Source of the DNA: Galeruca laticollis | Taxonomy: Eukaryota; Arthropoda; Insecta; Coleoptera; Chrysomelidae | Reading direction: 5' to 3' | Length of the DNA stretch: 64,000 bases | Assembly (NCBI GenBank): GCA_963921935.1 | Contig: OY998185.1 | Span: 66,665,717 to 66,729,716, forward strand | Shown: piece after piece, positions 36,621-50,263 of the stretch | Layout of the letters: each line of letters starts with the position of its first letter | How positions within the stretch are numbered: the stretch's first letter is position 1 | The notes under the pieces: model-generated | What the model was told of the DNA's origin: nothing | What the model saw: the letters and a program-made list of their open reading frames with translations, nothing else | Database searches by the model: none | Program-made: the position numbers and the translations under genes

Positions 36621-39491
36621 GTATACCTCCTCGCGTTTCTGTTATCCTAATACAAAATCGGATTTTTTGTGGAAAATAGTAAATTATTTCTTAAAAATAC
36701 TGAGTTTTCGTTCATTTAACGAAATTAGGATTTGGTATCAGGATAACAAGAGCGAAGAGGTATACTATCAATTGCTCCTGATAATTTGTATACCTCCTCG
36801 CGTTTCTGTTATCCTAATACAAAATCGGATTTTTACTGAAATATAGTAATATAATTCTTAAAAATACTAAGTTTTCGTTCATTTAAAGAAATTAGGATTT
36901 GGCATCAGGATAACAGAGGAGCGAAGAGGTATACTATCAATTGCCCCTGATAATTTGTATACCCCCTCGCGTTTCTGTTATCCTAATACAAAATCGGATT
37001 CTTACTGGAATATCGTAAATTATTTCTTAAAAATACTAAGTTTTCGTTAATTTAACGAAATCAGGATTTGGTATCAGGATAACAGAAGAGCGAAGAGGTA
37101 TACTATCAATTGCCCCTGATAATTTGTATACTTCCTCGCTTTTCTGTTATCCTAATACAAAATCGGATTCTTACTGAAATATCGTAAATTATTTCTTAAA
37201 AATACTAGGTTTTCGTTAATTTAACGAAATTAGGATTTGCTATCAGGATAACAGAAGAGCGAAGAGGTATACTATCAATTGCTCCTGATAATTTGTATAC
37301 CTCCTCGCGATTCTGTTATCCTAATACAAAATCGGATTCCTACTGGAATATCGTAAATTATTTCTTGAAAATACTAAGTTTTCGTTCATTTAACGAAATT
37401 AGGATTAGGTATCAGGATAACAGAAGAGCGAAGAGGTATACTATCAATTGCTCCTGATAATTTGTATACCTCCTCGCGTTTCTGTTATCCTAATACAAAA
37501 TCGGATTCTTACTGGAATATCGTAAATTATTTCTTAAAAATACTAAGTTTTCGTTAATTCAACGAAATTGGGATTTGGTATCAGGATAACAGAGGAGCGA
37601 AGAGGTATACTATCAATTGCCCCTGATAATTTGTATACCTCCTCGCGTTTCTGTTATCCTAATACAAAATCGGATTCTTACTGGAATATCGTAAATTATT
37701 TCTTAAAAATACTAAGTTTCCGTTCATTTAACGAAATTAGGATTTGGTATCAGGATAACAGAAGAGCGAAGAGGTATACTATCAATTGCTCCTGATAATT
37801 TGTATACCTCCTCGCGTTTCTGTTATCCTAATACAAAATCGGATTTTTAGTGGAAAATAGTAAATTATTTCTTAAAAATACTAAGTTTTCGTTCATTTAA
37901 CGAAATTAGGATTTGGTATCAGGATAACAGAAGAGCGAAGAGGTATACTATCAATTGCTCCTGATAATTTGTATACCTCCTCGCGTTTCTGTTATCCTAA
38001 TACAAAATCGGATTTTCACTGAAATATAGTAATATAATTCTTGAAAATACTAAGTTTTCGTTCATTTAAAGAAATTAGGATTTGGCATCAGGATAACAGA
38101 GGAGCGAAGAGGTATACTATCAATTGCTCCTGATAATTTGTATACCTCCTCGCGTTTCTGTTATCCTAATACAAAATCGGATTCTTACTGGAATATCGTA
38201 AATTATTTTTTAAAAATACTAAGTTTTCGTTAATATAACGAAATCAGGATTTGCTATCAGGATAACAGAAGAGCGAAGAGGTATACTATCAATTGCCCCT
38301 GATAATTTGTATACTTCCTCGTGTTTCTGTTATCCTAATACAAAATCGGATTCTCACTGAAATATCGTAAATTATTTCTTAAAAATACTAGGTTTTCGTT
38401 AATTTAACGAAATTAGGATTTGCTATCAGGATAACAGAAGAGCGAAGAGGTATACTATCAATTGCTCCTGATAATTTGTATACCTCCTCGCGTTTCTGTT
38501 ATCCTAATACAAAATCGGATTCCTACTGGAATATCGTAAATTATTTCTTGAAAATACCAAGTTTTCGTTCATTTAACGAAATTAGGATTGGGTATCAGGA
38601 TAACAGAAGAGCGAAGAGGTATACTATCAATTGCTCCTGATAATTTGTATACCTCCTCGCGTTTCTGTTATCCTAATACAAAATCGGATTTTTAGTGGAA
38701 AATAGTAAATTATTTCTTAAAAATACTAAGTTTTCGTTCATTTAACGAAATTAGGATTTGGTATCAGGATAACAGAAGAGCGAAGAGGTATACTATCAAT
38801 TGCTCCTGATAATTTGTATACCTCCTCGCGTTTCTGTTATCCTAATACAAAATCGGATTTTTACTGAAATATAGTAATATAATTCTTGAAAATACTAAGT
38901 TTTCGTTCATTTAAAGAAATTAGGATTTGGCATCAGGATAACAGAGGAGCGAAGAGGTATACTATCAATTGCTCCTGATAATTTGTATACCTCCTCGCGT
39001 TTCTGTTATCCTAATACAAAATCGGATTCTTACTGGAATATCGTAAATTATTTTTTAAAAATATTAAGTTTTCGTTAATATAACGAAATCAGGATTTGCT
39101 ATCAGGATAACAGAAGAGCGAAGAGGTATACTATCAATTGCCCCTGATAATTTGTATACTTCCTCGCGTTTCTGTTATCCTAATACAAAATCGGATTCTT
39201 ACTGAAATATCGTAACTTATTTCTTAAAAATACTAGGTTTTCGTTAATTTAACGAAATTAGGATTTGCTATCAGGATAACAGAAGAGCGAAGAGGTATAC
39301 TATCAATTGCTCCTGATAATTTGTATACCTCCTCGCGTTTCTGTTATCCTAATACAAAATCGGATTCCTACTGGAATATCGTAAATTATTTCTTGAAAAT
39401 ACTAAGTTTCCGTTCATTTAACGAAATCAGGATTAGGTATCAGGATAACAGAAGAGCGAAGAGGTATACTATCAATTGCACCTGATAATTT
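36621..39491 (+). repeat. 7-mer then two 5-mer units phased by the TTTTAGTGG monomer
   Basis: Marker monomers start at 36621, 37802 and 38647, giving units of 1181 bp (7 monomers less 2 bp) and 845 bp twice (37802-38646 and 38647-39491). The first marker reads TTTTTTGTGG instead of TTTTTAGTGG. The 5-mer order is marker, TAATATAATTCTTGAAAATAC with GGCATC, ATTTTTTAAAAAT with AATATAACG, AGGTTTTCG, and GATTCCTACT with CTTGAAAATAC. These are the same families as in the 3.9-10.5 kb block, with two monomers lost in the 5-mer. Confidence 0.83.
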
Positions 39492-42400
39492 GTATACCTC
39501 CTCGCGTTTCTGTTATCCTAATACAAAGTCGGATTCTTACTGGAATATCGTAAATTATTTCTTAAAAATACTAAGCTTTCGTTAATTCAACGAAATTGGG
39601 ATTTGGTATCAGGATAACAGAGGAGCGAAGAGGTATACTATCAATTGCCCCTGATAATTTGTATACCTCCTCGCGTTTCTGTTATCCTAATACAAAATCG
39701 GATTCTTACTGGAATATCGTAAATTTTTTCTTAAAAATACTAAGTTTTCGTTCATTTAACGAAATTAGGATTTGGTATCAGGATAACAGAAGAGCGAAGA
39801 GGTATACTATCAATTTCTCCTGATAATTTGTATACCTCCTCGCGTTTCTGTTATCCTAATACAAAATCGGATTCTTACTGAAATATCGTAAATTATTTCT
39901 TAAAAATACTAAGTTTTCGTTCATTTAACGAAATTAGGATTTGCTATCAGGATAACAGAAGAGCGAAGAGGTATACTATCAATTGCTCCTGATAATTTGT
40001 ATACCTCCTCGCATTTCTGTTATCCTAATACAAAATCGGATACTCACTGGAATATCGTAAATTATTTCGTTAATTTAACGAAATTAGGATTTGGTATAAG
40101 GATAACAGACGAGCGAAGAGGTATACTATCAATTGCTCCTGATAATTTGTATACCTCCTCGCGTTTCTGTTATCCTAATATAAAATCGGATTCTTACTGG
40201 AATATCGTAAATTATTTCTTAAAAATACTAAGTTTTCGTTCATTTATCGAAATTAGGATTTGCTATCAGGATAACAGACGAGCGAAGAGGTATACTATCA
40301 ATTGCTCCTGATAATTTGTATACCTCCTCGCGTTTCTGTTATCCTAATATAAAATCGGATTCTTACTGGAATATCGTAAATTATTTCTTAAAAATACTAA
40401 GTTTTCTTTCATTTAACGAAATTAGGATTTGGTATCAGGATAACAGAAGAGCGAAGAGTTATACTATCAATTGCTCCTGATAATTTGTATACCTCCTCGC
40501 GTTTCTGTTATCCTAATACAAAATCGGATTTTTACTGAAATATAGTAATATATTTCTTAAAAATACTAAGTTTTCGTTCATTTAACGGAATTAGGATTTG
40601 GTATCAGGATAACAGAAGAGCGAAGAGGTATACTATCAATTGCTCCTGATAATTTGTATACCTCCTCGCGTTTCTGTTATCCTAATACAAAATCGGATTC
40701 TTACTGGAATATCGTAAATTATTTCTTGAAAATACTAAGTTTTCGTTCATTTAACGGAATTAGGATTTGGTATCAGGACAACAGAAGAGCGAAGAGGTAA
40801 ACTATCAATTGCTCCTGATAATTTGTATACCTCCTCGCGTTTCTGTTATCCTAATACAAAATCGGATTCTTACTGGAATATCGTAAATTATTTCTTAAAA
40901 ATACTAAGTTTTCGTTCATTTAACGAAATTAGGATTTGGTATCAGGATAACAGAAGAGCGAAGAGGTATACTATCAATTGCTCCTGATAATTTGTATACC
41001 TCCTCGCGTTTCTGTTATCCTAATACAAAATCGGATTCTTACTGGAATAACGTAAATTATTTCTTGAAAATACTAAGTTTTCGTTCATTTAACGAAATTA
41101 GGATTTGGTATCAGGATAACAGAAGAGCGAAGAGGTATACTATCAATTGCTCCTGATAATTTGTATACCTCCTCGCGTTTCTGTTATCCTAATACAAAAT
41201 CGGATTTTTAGTGGAAAATAGTAAATTAATTCTTAAAAATACTAAGTTTTCGTTCATTTAACGAAATTAGGATTTGGTATCAGGATAACAAGAGCGAAGA
41301 GGTATACTATCAATTGCTCCTGATAATTTGTATACCTTCTCGCGTTTCTGTTATCCTAATACAAAATCGGAATCTTACTGGAATATCGTAAATTATTTCT
41401 TAAAAATACTAAGTTTTCGTTCATTTAACGAAATTAGGATTTGGTATCAGGATAACAGAAGAGCGAAGAGGTATACTATCAATTGCTCCTGATAATTTGT
41501 ATACCTCCTCGCGTTTCTGTTATCCTAATACAAAATCGGATTTTTACTGAAATATAGTAATATAATTCTCAAAAATACTAAGTTTTCGTTCATTTAAAGA
41601 AATTAGGATTTGGCATCAGGATAACAGAGGAGCGAAGAGGTATACTATCAATTGCCCCTGATAATTTGTATACCTCCTCGCGTTTCTGTTATCCTAATAC
41701 AAAATCAGATTCTTACTGAAATATCGTAAAATATTTCTTAAAAATACTAAGTTTTCGTTAATTTAAAGAAATTAGTATTTGGTGTCAGGATAATAGAGGA
41801 GCGAAGAGGTATATTATCAATTGCCCCTGATAATTTGTATACCTCCTCGCGTTTCTGTTATCCTAATACAAAATAGCATTCTTACTGGAATATCGTAAAT
41901 TATTTCTTAAAAATACTAGGTTTTCGTTAATCTAACAAAATTAGGATTTTGTATCAGGATAACAGAAGAGCGAAGAGGTATACTATCAATTGCTCCTGAT
42001 AATTTGTACACCTTCTCCCGTTTCTGTTATCCTAATACAAAATCGATTTCTTACTGAAATATAGTTGATTATTTCTTAAAAATACTAAGTTTTCGTTCAT
42101 TCAAAGAAATTAGGATTTGGTATCAGGATAACAGAGGAGCGAAGAGGTATACTATCAATTGCCCCTGATAATTTGTATACCTCCTCGCGTTTCTGTTATC
42201 CTAATACAAAATCGGATTCTTACTGGAATATCGTGAATTATTTCTTAAAAATACTAAGTTTCCGTTAATTTAATGAAATTAGGATTTGGTATCAGGATAA
42301 CAGAAGAGCGAAGAGGTATACTATCAATTGCCCCTGATAATTTGTATACCTCCTCGCGTTTCTGTTATCCTAATACAAAATCGGATTCTTACTGGAATAT

Positions 42401-42681
42401 CGTAAATTATTTCTTAAAAATACTAAGTTTCCGTTAATTTAATGAAATTAGGATTTGGTATCAGGATAACAGAAGAGCGAAGAGGTATACTATCAATTGC
42501 TCCTGATATTTTGTATACCTCCTCGAGTTTCTGTTATCCTAATATAAAATCGGATTTTTACTGAAATATAGTAATATATTTCTTAAAAATACTAAGTTTT
42601 CGTTCATTTAACGAAGTTAGGATTTGGTATCAGGATAACAGAAGAGCGAAGAGGTATACTATCAATTGCTCCTGATAATTT
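39154..42681 (+). repeat. Higher-order repeat, 21-mer, copy 1 (3528 bp)
   Basis: The length equals 21 monomers less 21 bp, explained by one 150-bp monomer (39999-40148) and one 167-bp monomer. Markers at +3528 in copy 2 include AAAGTCGG with AAGCTTTCG, AAATTTTTTC, the 150-bp monomer (39999 and 43527), CATTTATCGAAATT, TTTTCTTTCATT, AGGACAACAG with GGTAAAC (40796 and 44324), and the TTTTAGTGG marker (41206 and 44734). It includes 14-mer and 11-mer segments seen further left, so it is a recombinant of older units. Confidence 0.87.
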
Positions 42682-45170
42682 GTATACCTCCTCGCGTTTC
42701 TGTTATCCTAATACAAAATCGGATTCTTACTGAAATATCGTAAATTATTTCTTAAAAATACTAGGTTTTCGTTAATTTAACGATATTAGGATTTGCTATC
42801 AGGATAACAGAAGAGCGAAGAGGTATACTATCAATTGCTCCTGATAATTTGTATACCTCCTCGCGTTTCTGTTATCCTAATACAAAATCGGATTCCTACT
42901 GGAATATCGTAAATTATTTCTTGAAAATACTAAGTTTTCGTTCATTTAACGAAATCAGGATTAGGTATCAGGATAACAGAAGAGCGAAGAGGTATACTAT
43001 CAATTGCACCTGATAATTTGTATACCTCCTCGCGTTTCTGTTATCCTAATACAAAGTCGGATTCTTACTGGAATATCGTAAATTATTTCTTAAAAATACT
43101 AAGCTTTCGTTAATTCAACGAAATTGGGATTTGGTATCAGGATAACAGAGGAGCGAAGAGGTATACTATCAATTGCCCCTGATAATTTGTATACCTCCTC
43201 GCGTTTCTGTTATCCTAATACAAAATCGGATTCTTACTGGAATATCGTAAATTTTTTCTTAAAAATACTAAGTTTTCGTTCATTTGACGAAATTAGGATT
43301 TGGTATCAGGATAACAGAAGAGCGAAGAGGTATACTATCAATTTCTCCTGATAATTTGTATACCTCCTCGCGTTTCTGTTATCCTAATACAAAATCGGAT
43401 TCTTACTGAAATATCGTAAATTATTTCTTAAAAATACTAAGTTTTCGTTCATTTAACGAAATTAGGATTTGCTATCAGGATAACAGAAGAGCGAAGAGGT
43501 ATACTATCAATTGCTCCTGATAATTTGTATACCTCCTCGCATTTCTGTTATCCTAATACAAAATCGGATACTCACTGGAATATCGTAAATTATTTCGTTA
43601 ATTTAACGAAATTAGGATTTGGTATAAGGATAACAGACGAGCGAAGAGGTATACTATCAATTGCTCCTGATAATTTGTATACCTCCTCGCGTTTCTGTTA
43701 TCCTAATATAAAATCGGATTCTTACTGGAATATCGTGAATTATTTCTTAAAAATACTAAGTTTTCGTTCATTTATCGAAATTAGGATTTGCTATCAGGAT
43801 AACAGACGAGCGAAGAGGTATACTATCAATTGCTCCTGATAATTTGTATACCTCCCCGCGTTTCTGTTATCCTAATATAAAATCGGATTCTTACTGGAAT
43901 ATCGTAAATTATTTCTTAAAAATACTAAGTTTTCTTTCATTTAACGAAATTAGGATTTGGTATCAGGATAACAGAAGAGCGAAGAGTTATACTATCAATT
44001 GCTCCTGATAATTTGTATACCTCCTCGCGTTTCTGTTATCCTAATACAAAATCGGATTTTTACTGAAATATAGTAATATATTTCTTAAAAATACTAAGTT
44101 TTCGTTCATTTAACGGAATTAGGATTTGGTATCAGGATAACAGAAGAGCGAAGAGGTATACTATCAATTGCTCCTGATAATTTGTATACCTCCTCGCGTT
44201 TCTGTTATCCTAATACAAAATCGGATTCTTACTGGAATATCGTAAATTATTTCTTGAAAATACTAAGTTTTCGTTCATTTAACGGAATTAGGATTTGGTA
44301 TCAGGACAACAGAAGAGCGAAGAGGTAAACTATCAATTGCTCCTGATAATTTGTATACCTCCTCGCGTTTCTGTTATCCTAATACAAAATCGGATTCTTA
44401 CTGGAATATCGTAAATTATTTCTTAAAAATACTAAGTTTTCGTTCATTTAACGAAATTAGGATTTGGTATCAGGATAACAGAAGAGCGAAGAGGTATACT
44501 ATCAATTGCTCCTGATAATTTGTATACCTCCTCGCGTTTCTGTTATCCTAATACAAAATCGGATTCTTACTGGAATAACGTAAATTATTTCTTGAAAATA
44601 CTAAGTTTTCGTTCATTTAACGAAATTAGGATTTGGTATCAGGATAACAGAAGAGCGAAGAGGTATACTATCAATTGCTCCTGATAATTTGTATACCTCC
44701 TCGCGTTTCTGTTATCCTAATACAAAATCGGATTTTTAGTGGAAAATAGTAAATTAATTCTTAAAAATACTAAGTTTTCGTTCATTTAACGAAATTAGGA
44801 TTTGGTATCAGGATAACAAGAGCGAAGAGGTATACTATCAATTGCTCCTGATAATTTGTATACCTTCTCGCGTTTCTGTTATCCTAATACAAAATCGGAA
44901 TCTTACTGGAATATCGTGAATTATTTCTTAAAAATACTAAGTTTTCGTTCATTTAACGAAATTAGGATTTGGTATCAGGATAACAGAAGAGCGAAGAGGT
45001 ATACTATCAATTGCTCCTGATAATTTGTATACCTCCTCGCGTTTCTGTTATCCAAATACAAAATCGGATTTTTACTGAAATATAGTAATATAATTCTCAA
45101 AAATACTAAGTTTTCGTTCATTTAAAGAAATTAGGATTTGGCATCAGGATAACAGAGGAGCGAAGAGGTA
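42682..45170 (+). repeat. Higher-order repeat, 21-mer, copy 2 (truncated)
   Basis: Tracks copy 1 at +3528 bp up to about 45170. There, within the right arm or linker, GGTATACTATC becomes GGTATATTATC and the offset drops to 3359: exactly one monomer (the AAAATCAGATTC type at about 41.69-41.86 kb in copy 1) is missing, with the flanking halves fused into a full-length monomer. Confidence 0.86.
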
Positions 45171-46038
45171 TATTATCAATTGCCCCTGATAATTTGTATA
45201 CCTCCTCGCGTTTCTGTTATCCTAATACAAAATAGCATTCTTACTGGAATATCGTAAATTATTTCTTAAAAATACTAGGTTTTCGTTAATCTAACAAAAT
45301 TAGGATTTTGTATCAGGATAACAGAAGAGCGAAGAGGTATACTATCAATTGCTCCTGATAATTTGTACACCTTCTCCCGTTTCTGTTATCCTAATACAAA
45401 ATCGATTTCTTACTGAAATATAGTTGATTATTTCTTAAAAATACTAAGTTTTCGTTCATTCAAAGAAATTAGGATTTGGTATCAGGATAACAGAGGAGCG
45501 AAGAGGTATACTATCAATTGCCCCTGATAATTTGTATACCTCCTCGCGTTTCTGTTATCCTAATACAAAATCGGATTCTTACTGGAATATCGTAAATTAT
45601 TTCTTAAAAATACTAAGTTTTCGTTCATTTAACGAAATTAGGATTTGGTATCAGGATAACAAGAGCGAAGAGGTATACTATCAATTGCTCCTGATAATTT
45701 GTATACCTTCTCGCGTTTCTGTTATCCTAATACAAAATCGGAATCTTACTGGAATATCGTAAATTATTTCTTAAAAATACTAAGTTTTCGTTCATTTAAC
45801 GAAATTAGGATTTGGTATCAGGATAACAGAAGAGCGAAGAGGTATACTATCAATTGCTCCTGATAATTTGTATACCTCCTCGCGTTTCTGTTATCCTAAT
45901 ACAAAATCGGATTTTTACTGAAATATAGTAATATAATTCTCAAAAATACTAAGTTTCCGTTAATTTAATGAAATTAGGATTTGGTATCAGGATAACAGAA
46001 GAGCGAAGAGGTATACTATCAATTGCTCCTGATATTTT
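45171..46038 (+). repeat. Recombinant segment with chimeric monomers
   Basis: The AGCATTC and ACACCTTCTCCCG monomers follow at an offset of 3359 from their 41.9-42.1 kb relatives. The monomer starting near 45532 has a GATTCTTACTGG left half but a right half with ATAACAAGAGCG, the 2-bp deletion otherwise confined to TTTTAGTGG monomers. Near 45945 TAATATAATTCTCAAAAATAC is joined to TTTCCGTTAATTTAATG, a combination of two families. Confidence 0.78.
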
Positions 46039-49000
46039 GTATACCTCCTCGAGTTTCTGTTATCCTAATATAAAATCGGATTTTTACTGAAATATAGTAA
46101 TATATTTCTTAAAAATACTAAGTTTTCGTTCATTTAACGAAGTTAGGATTTGGTATCAGGATAACAGAAGAGCGAAGAGGTATACTATCAATTGCTCCTG
46201 ATAATTTGTATACCTCCTCGCGTTTCTGTTATCCTAAGACAAAATCGGATTTTTACGGAAATATAGTAAATTATTTCTTAAAAATACTAAGTTTTCGTTC
46301 ATTTAACGAAATTAGGATTTGGTATCAGGATAATAGAAGAGCGAAGAGGTATACTATCAATTGCTCCTGATAATTTGTATACCTCCTCGCGTTTCTGTTA
46401 TCCTAATACAAAATCGGATTTTTACTGAAATATCGTAAATTATTTCTTAAAAATACTAAGTTTTCGTTAATTTAATGAAATTAGGATTTGGTATCAGGAT
46501 AACAGAAGAGCGAAGAGGTATACTATCAATTGCTCCTGATAATTTGTACACCTTCTCCCGTTTCTGTTATCCTAATACAAAATCGATTTCTTACTGAAAT
46601 ATAGTTGATTATTTCTTAAAAATACTAAGTTTTCGTTCATTCAAAGAAATAAGGATTTGGTATCAGGATAACAGAGGAGCGAAGAGGTATACTATCAATT
46701 GCCCCTGATAATTTGTATACCTCCTCGCGTTTCTGTTATCCTAATACAAAATCGGATTCTTACTAGAATATCGTAAATTATTTCTTAAAAATACTAAGTT
46801 TTCGTTAATTTAATGAAATTAGGATTTGGTATCAGGATAACAGAAAAGCGAAGAGGTATACTATCAATTGCTCCTGATAATTTGTATACCTCCTCGAGTT
46901 TCTGTTATCCTAATATAAAATCGGATTTTTACGGAAATATAGTAAATTATTTCTTAAAAATACTAAGTTTTCGTTCATTTAACGAAATTAGGATTTGGTA
47001 TCAGGATAATAGAAGAGCGAAGAGGTATACTATCAATTGCTCCTGATAATTTGTATACCTCCTCGCGTTTCTGTTATCCTAATACAAAATCAGATCCTTA
47101 CTGAAATATCGTAAATTATTTCTTAAAAATACTAAGTTTTCGTTCATTTAAAGAAATTAGGATTTGGTGTCAGGATAACAGAGGAGCGAAGAGGTATATT
47201 ATCAATTGCCCCTGATAATTTGTATACCTCCTCGCGTTTCTGTTATCCTAATACAAAATCAGATCCTTACTGAAATATCGTAAATTATTTCTTAAAAATA
47301 CTAAGTTTTCGTTCATTTAAAGAAATTAGGATTTGGTGTCAGGATAACAGAGGAGCGAAGAGGTATATTATCAATTGCCCCTGATAATTTGTATACCTCC
47401 TCGAGTTTCTGTTATCCTAATATAAAATCGGATTTTTACGGAAATATAGTAAATTATTTCTTAAAAATACTAAGTTTTCGTTCATTTAACGAAATTAGGA
47501 TTTGGTATCAGGATAATAGAAGAGCGAAGAGGTATACTATCAATTGCTCCTGATAATTTGTATACCTCCTCGCGTTTCTGTTATCCTAATACAAAATCAG
47601 ATCCTTACTGAAATATCGTAAATTATTTCTTAAAAATACTAAGTTTTCGTTCATTTAACGAAATTAGGATTTGGTATCAGGATAATAGAAGAGCGAAGAG
47701 GTATACTATCAATTGCTCCTGATAATTTGTATACCTCCTCGCGTTTCTGTTATCCTAATACAAAATCGGATTTTTACTGAAATATCGTAAATTATTTCTT
47801 AAAAATACTAAGTTTTCGTTAATTTAATGAAATTAGGATTTGGTATCAGGATAACAGAAGAGCGAAGAGGTATACTATCAATTGCTCCTGATAATTTGTA
47901 CACCTTCTCCCGTTTCTGTTATCCTAATACAAAATCGATTTCTTACTGAAATATAGTTGATTATTTCTTAAAAATACTAAGTTTTCGTTCATTCAAAGAA
48001 ATAAGGATTTGGTATCAGGATAACAGAGGAGCGAAGAGGTATACTATCAATTGCCCCTGATAATTTGTATACCTCCTCGCGTTTCTGTTATCCTAATACA
48101 AAATCGGATTCTTACTAGAATATCGTAAATTATTTCTTAAAAATACTAAGTTTTCGTTAATTTAATGAAATTAGGATTTGGTATCAGGATAACAGAAAAG
48201 CGAAGAGGTATACTATCAATTGCTCCTGATAATTTGTATACCTCCTCGAGTTTCTGTTATCCTAATATAAAATCGGATTTTTACTGAAATATAGTAATAT
48301 ATTTCTTAAAAATACTAAGTTTTCGTTCATTTAACGAAGTTAGGATTTGGTATCAGGATAACAGAAGAGCGAAGAGGTATACTATCAATTGCTCCTGATA
48401 ATTTGTATACCTCCTTGCGTTTCTGTTATCCTAAGACAAAATCGGATTTTTACGGAAATATAGTAAATTATTTCTTAAAAATACTAAGTTTTCGTTCATT
48501 TAACGAAATTAGGATTTGGTATCAGGATAATAGAAGAGCGAAGAGGTATACTATCAATTGCTCCTGATAATTTGTATACCTCCTCGCGTTTCTGTTATCC
48601 TAATACAAAATCAGATCCTTACTGAAATATCGTAAATTATTTCTTAAAAATACTAAGTTTTCGTTCATTTAAAGAAATTAGGATTTGGTGTCAAGATAAC
48701 AGAGGAGCGAAGAGGTATATTATCAATTGCCCCTGATAATTTGTATACCTCCTCGCGTTTCTGTTATCCTAATACAAAATAGCATTCCTACTGGAATATC
48801 GTAAATTATTTCTTAAAAATACTAGGTTTTCGTTAATCTAACAAAATTAGGATTTTGTATCAGGATAACAGAAGAGCGAAGAGGTATACTATCAACTGCT
48901 CCTGATAATTTGTACACTTTCTCCCGTTTCTGTTATCCTAATACAAAATCGATTTCTTACTGAAATATAGTTGATTATTTCTTAAAAATACTAAGTTTTC

Positions 49001-49590
49001 GTTCATTCAAAGAAATTAAGATTTGGTATCAGGATAACAGAGGAGCGAAGAGGTATACTATCAATTGCCCCTGATAATTTGTATACCTCCTCGCGTTTCT
49101 GTTATCCTAATACAAAATCGGATTCTTACTGGAATATCGTAAATTATTTCTTAAAAATACTAAGTTTTCGTTAATTTAATGAAATTAGGATTTGGTATCA
49201 GGATAACAGAAGAGCGAAGGGGTATACTATAAATTGCTCCTGATAATTTGTATACCTCCTCGAGTTTCTGTTATCCTCATATAAAATCGGATTTTTACTG
49301 AAATATAGTAATATATTTCTTAAAAATACTAAGTTTTCGTTCATTTAACGAAGTTAGGATTTGGTATCAGGATAACAGAAGAGCGAAGAGGTATACTATC
49401 AATTGCTCCTGATAATTTGTATACCTCCTCGCGTTTCTGTTATCCTAAGACAAAATCGGATTTTTACGGAAATATAGTAAATTATTTCTTAAAAATACTA
49501 AGTTCCCGTTCATTTAACGAAATTAGGATTTGGTATCAGGATAAGAGAAGAGCGAAGAGGTATACTATCAATTGCTCCTGATAATTTGTA
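46039..49590 (+). repeat. CTCGAG-marked short HOR units (5, 3, 5 and 6 monomers)
   Basis: CTCGAG monomers start at 46039, 46884, 47391, 48236 and 49250, spaced 845, 507, 845 and 1014 bp (5, 3, 5 and 6 monomers). The monomers at 46884 and 47391 are the same chimera: a CTCGAG left half fused to the TTTTTACGG half of the AAGACAAAATCGG family. Two consecutive AAAATCAGATCC/GTGTCAGG monomers (about 47060-47390) look like a fresh single-monomer duplication. The next AAAATCAGATCC monomer (about 47560) has a different right half with GATAATAG. Confidence 0.82.
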
Positions 49591-50263
49591 TACCTCCTCG
49601 CGTTTCTGTTATCCTAAGACAAAATCGGATTTTTACGGAAATATAGTAAATTATTTCTCAAAAATACTAAGTTTTCGTTCATTTAACGAAATTAGGATTT
49701 GGTATCAGGATAATAGAAGAGCGAAGAGGTATGCTATCAATTGCTCCTGATAATTTGTATACCTCCTCGCGTTTCTGTTATCCTTATACAAAATCGGATT
49801 CTTACTGGAATATCGTAAATTATTTCTTAAAAATACTAAGTTTTCGTTCATTTAACGGAATTAGGATTTGGTATCAGGATAACAGAAGAGCGAACAGGTA
49901 TACTATCAATTGCTCCTGATAATTTGTATACCTCCTCGCGTTTCTGTTATCCTAATACAAAATCGGATTCTTACTGGAATATCGTAAATTATTTCTTAAA
50001 AATACTAAGTTTTCGTTTATTTACCGAAATTAGGATTTGGTATCAGGATAACAGAAGAGCGAAGAGGTATACTATCAATTGCTCCTGATAATTTGTATAC
50101 CTCCTCGCGTTTCTGTTATCCTAATACAAAATCGGATTCTTACTGGAATATCGTAAATTATTTCTTAAAAATACTAAGTTTTCGTTCATTTAACGGAATT
50201 AGGATTTGGTATCAGGATAACAGAAGAGCGAAGAGGTATACTATCAATTGCTCCTGATAATTT
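49591..50263 (+). repeat. Transitional satellite monomers
   Basis: A second AAGACAAAATCGG monomer with ATGCTATC in its linker is followed by consensus-like copies with TTATCCTTATAC, GCGAACAGG and TTTATTTACCG. No other sequence is present. Confidence 0.7.
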
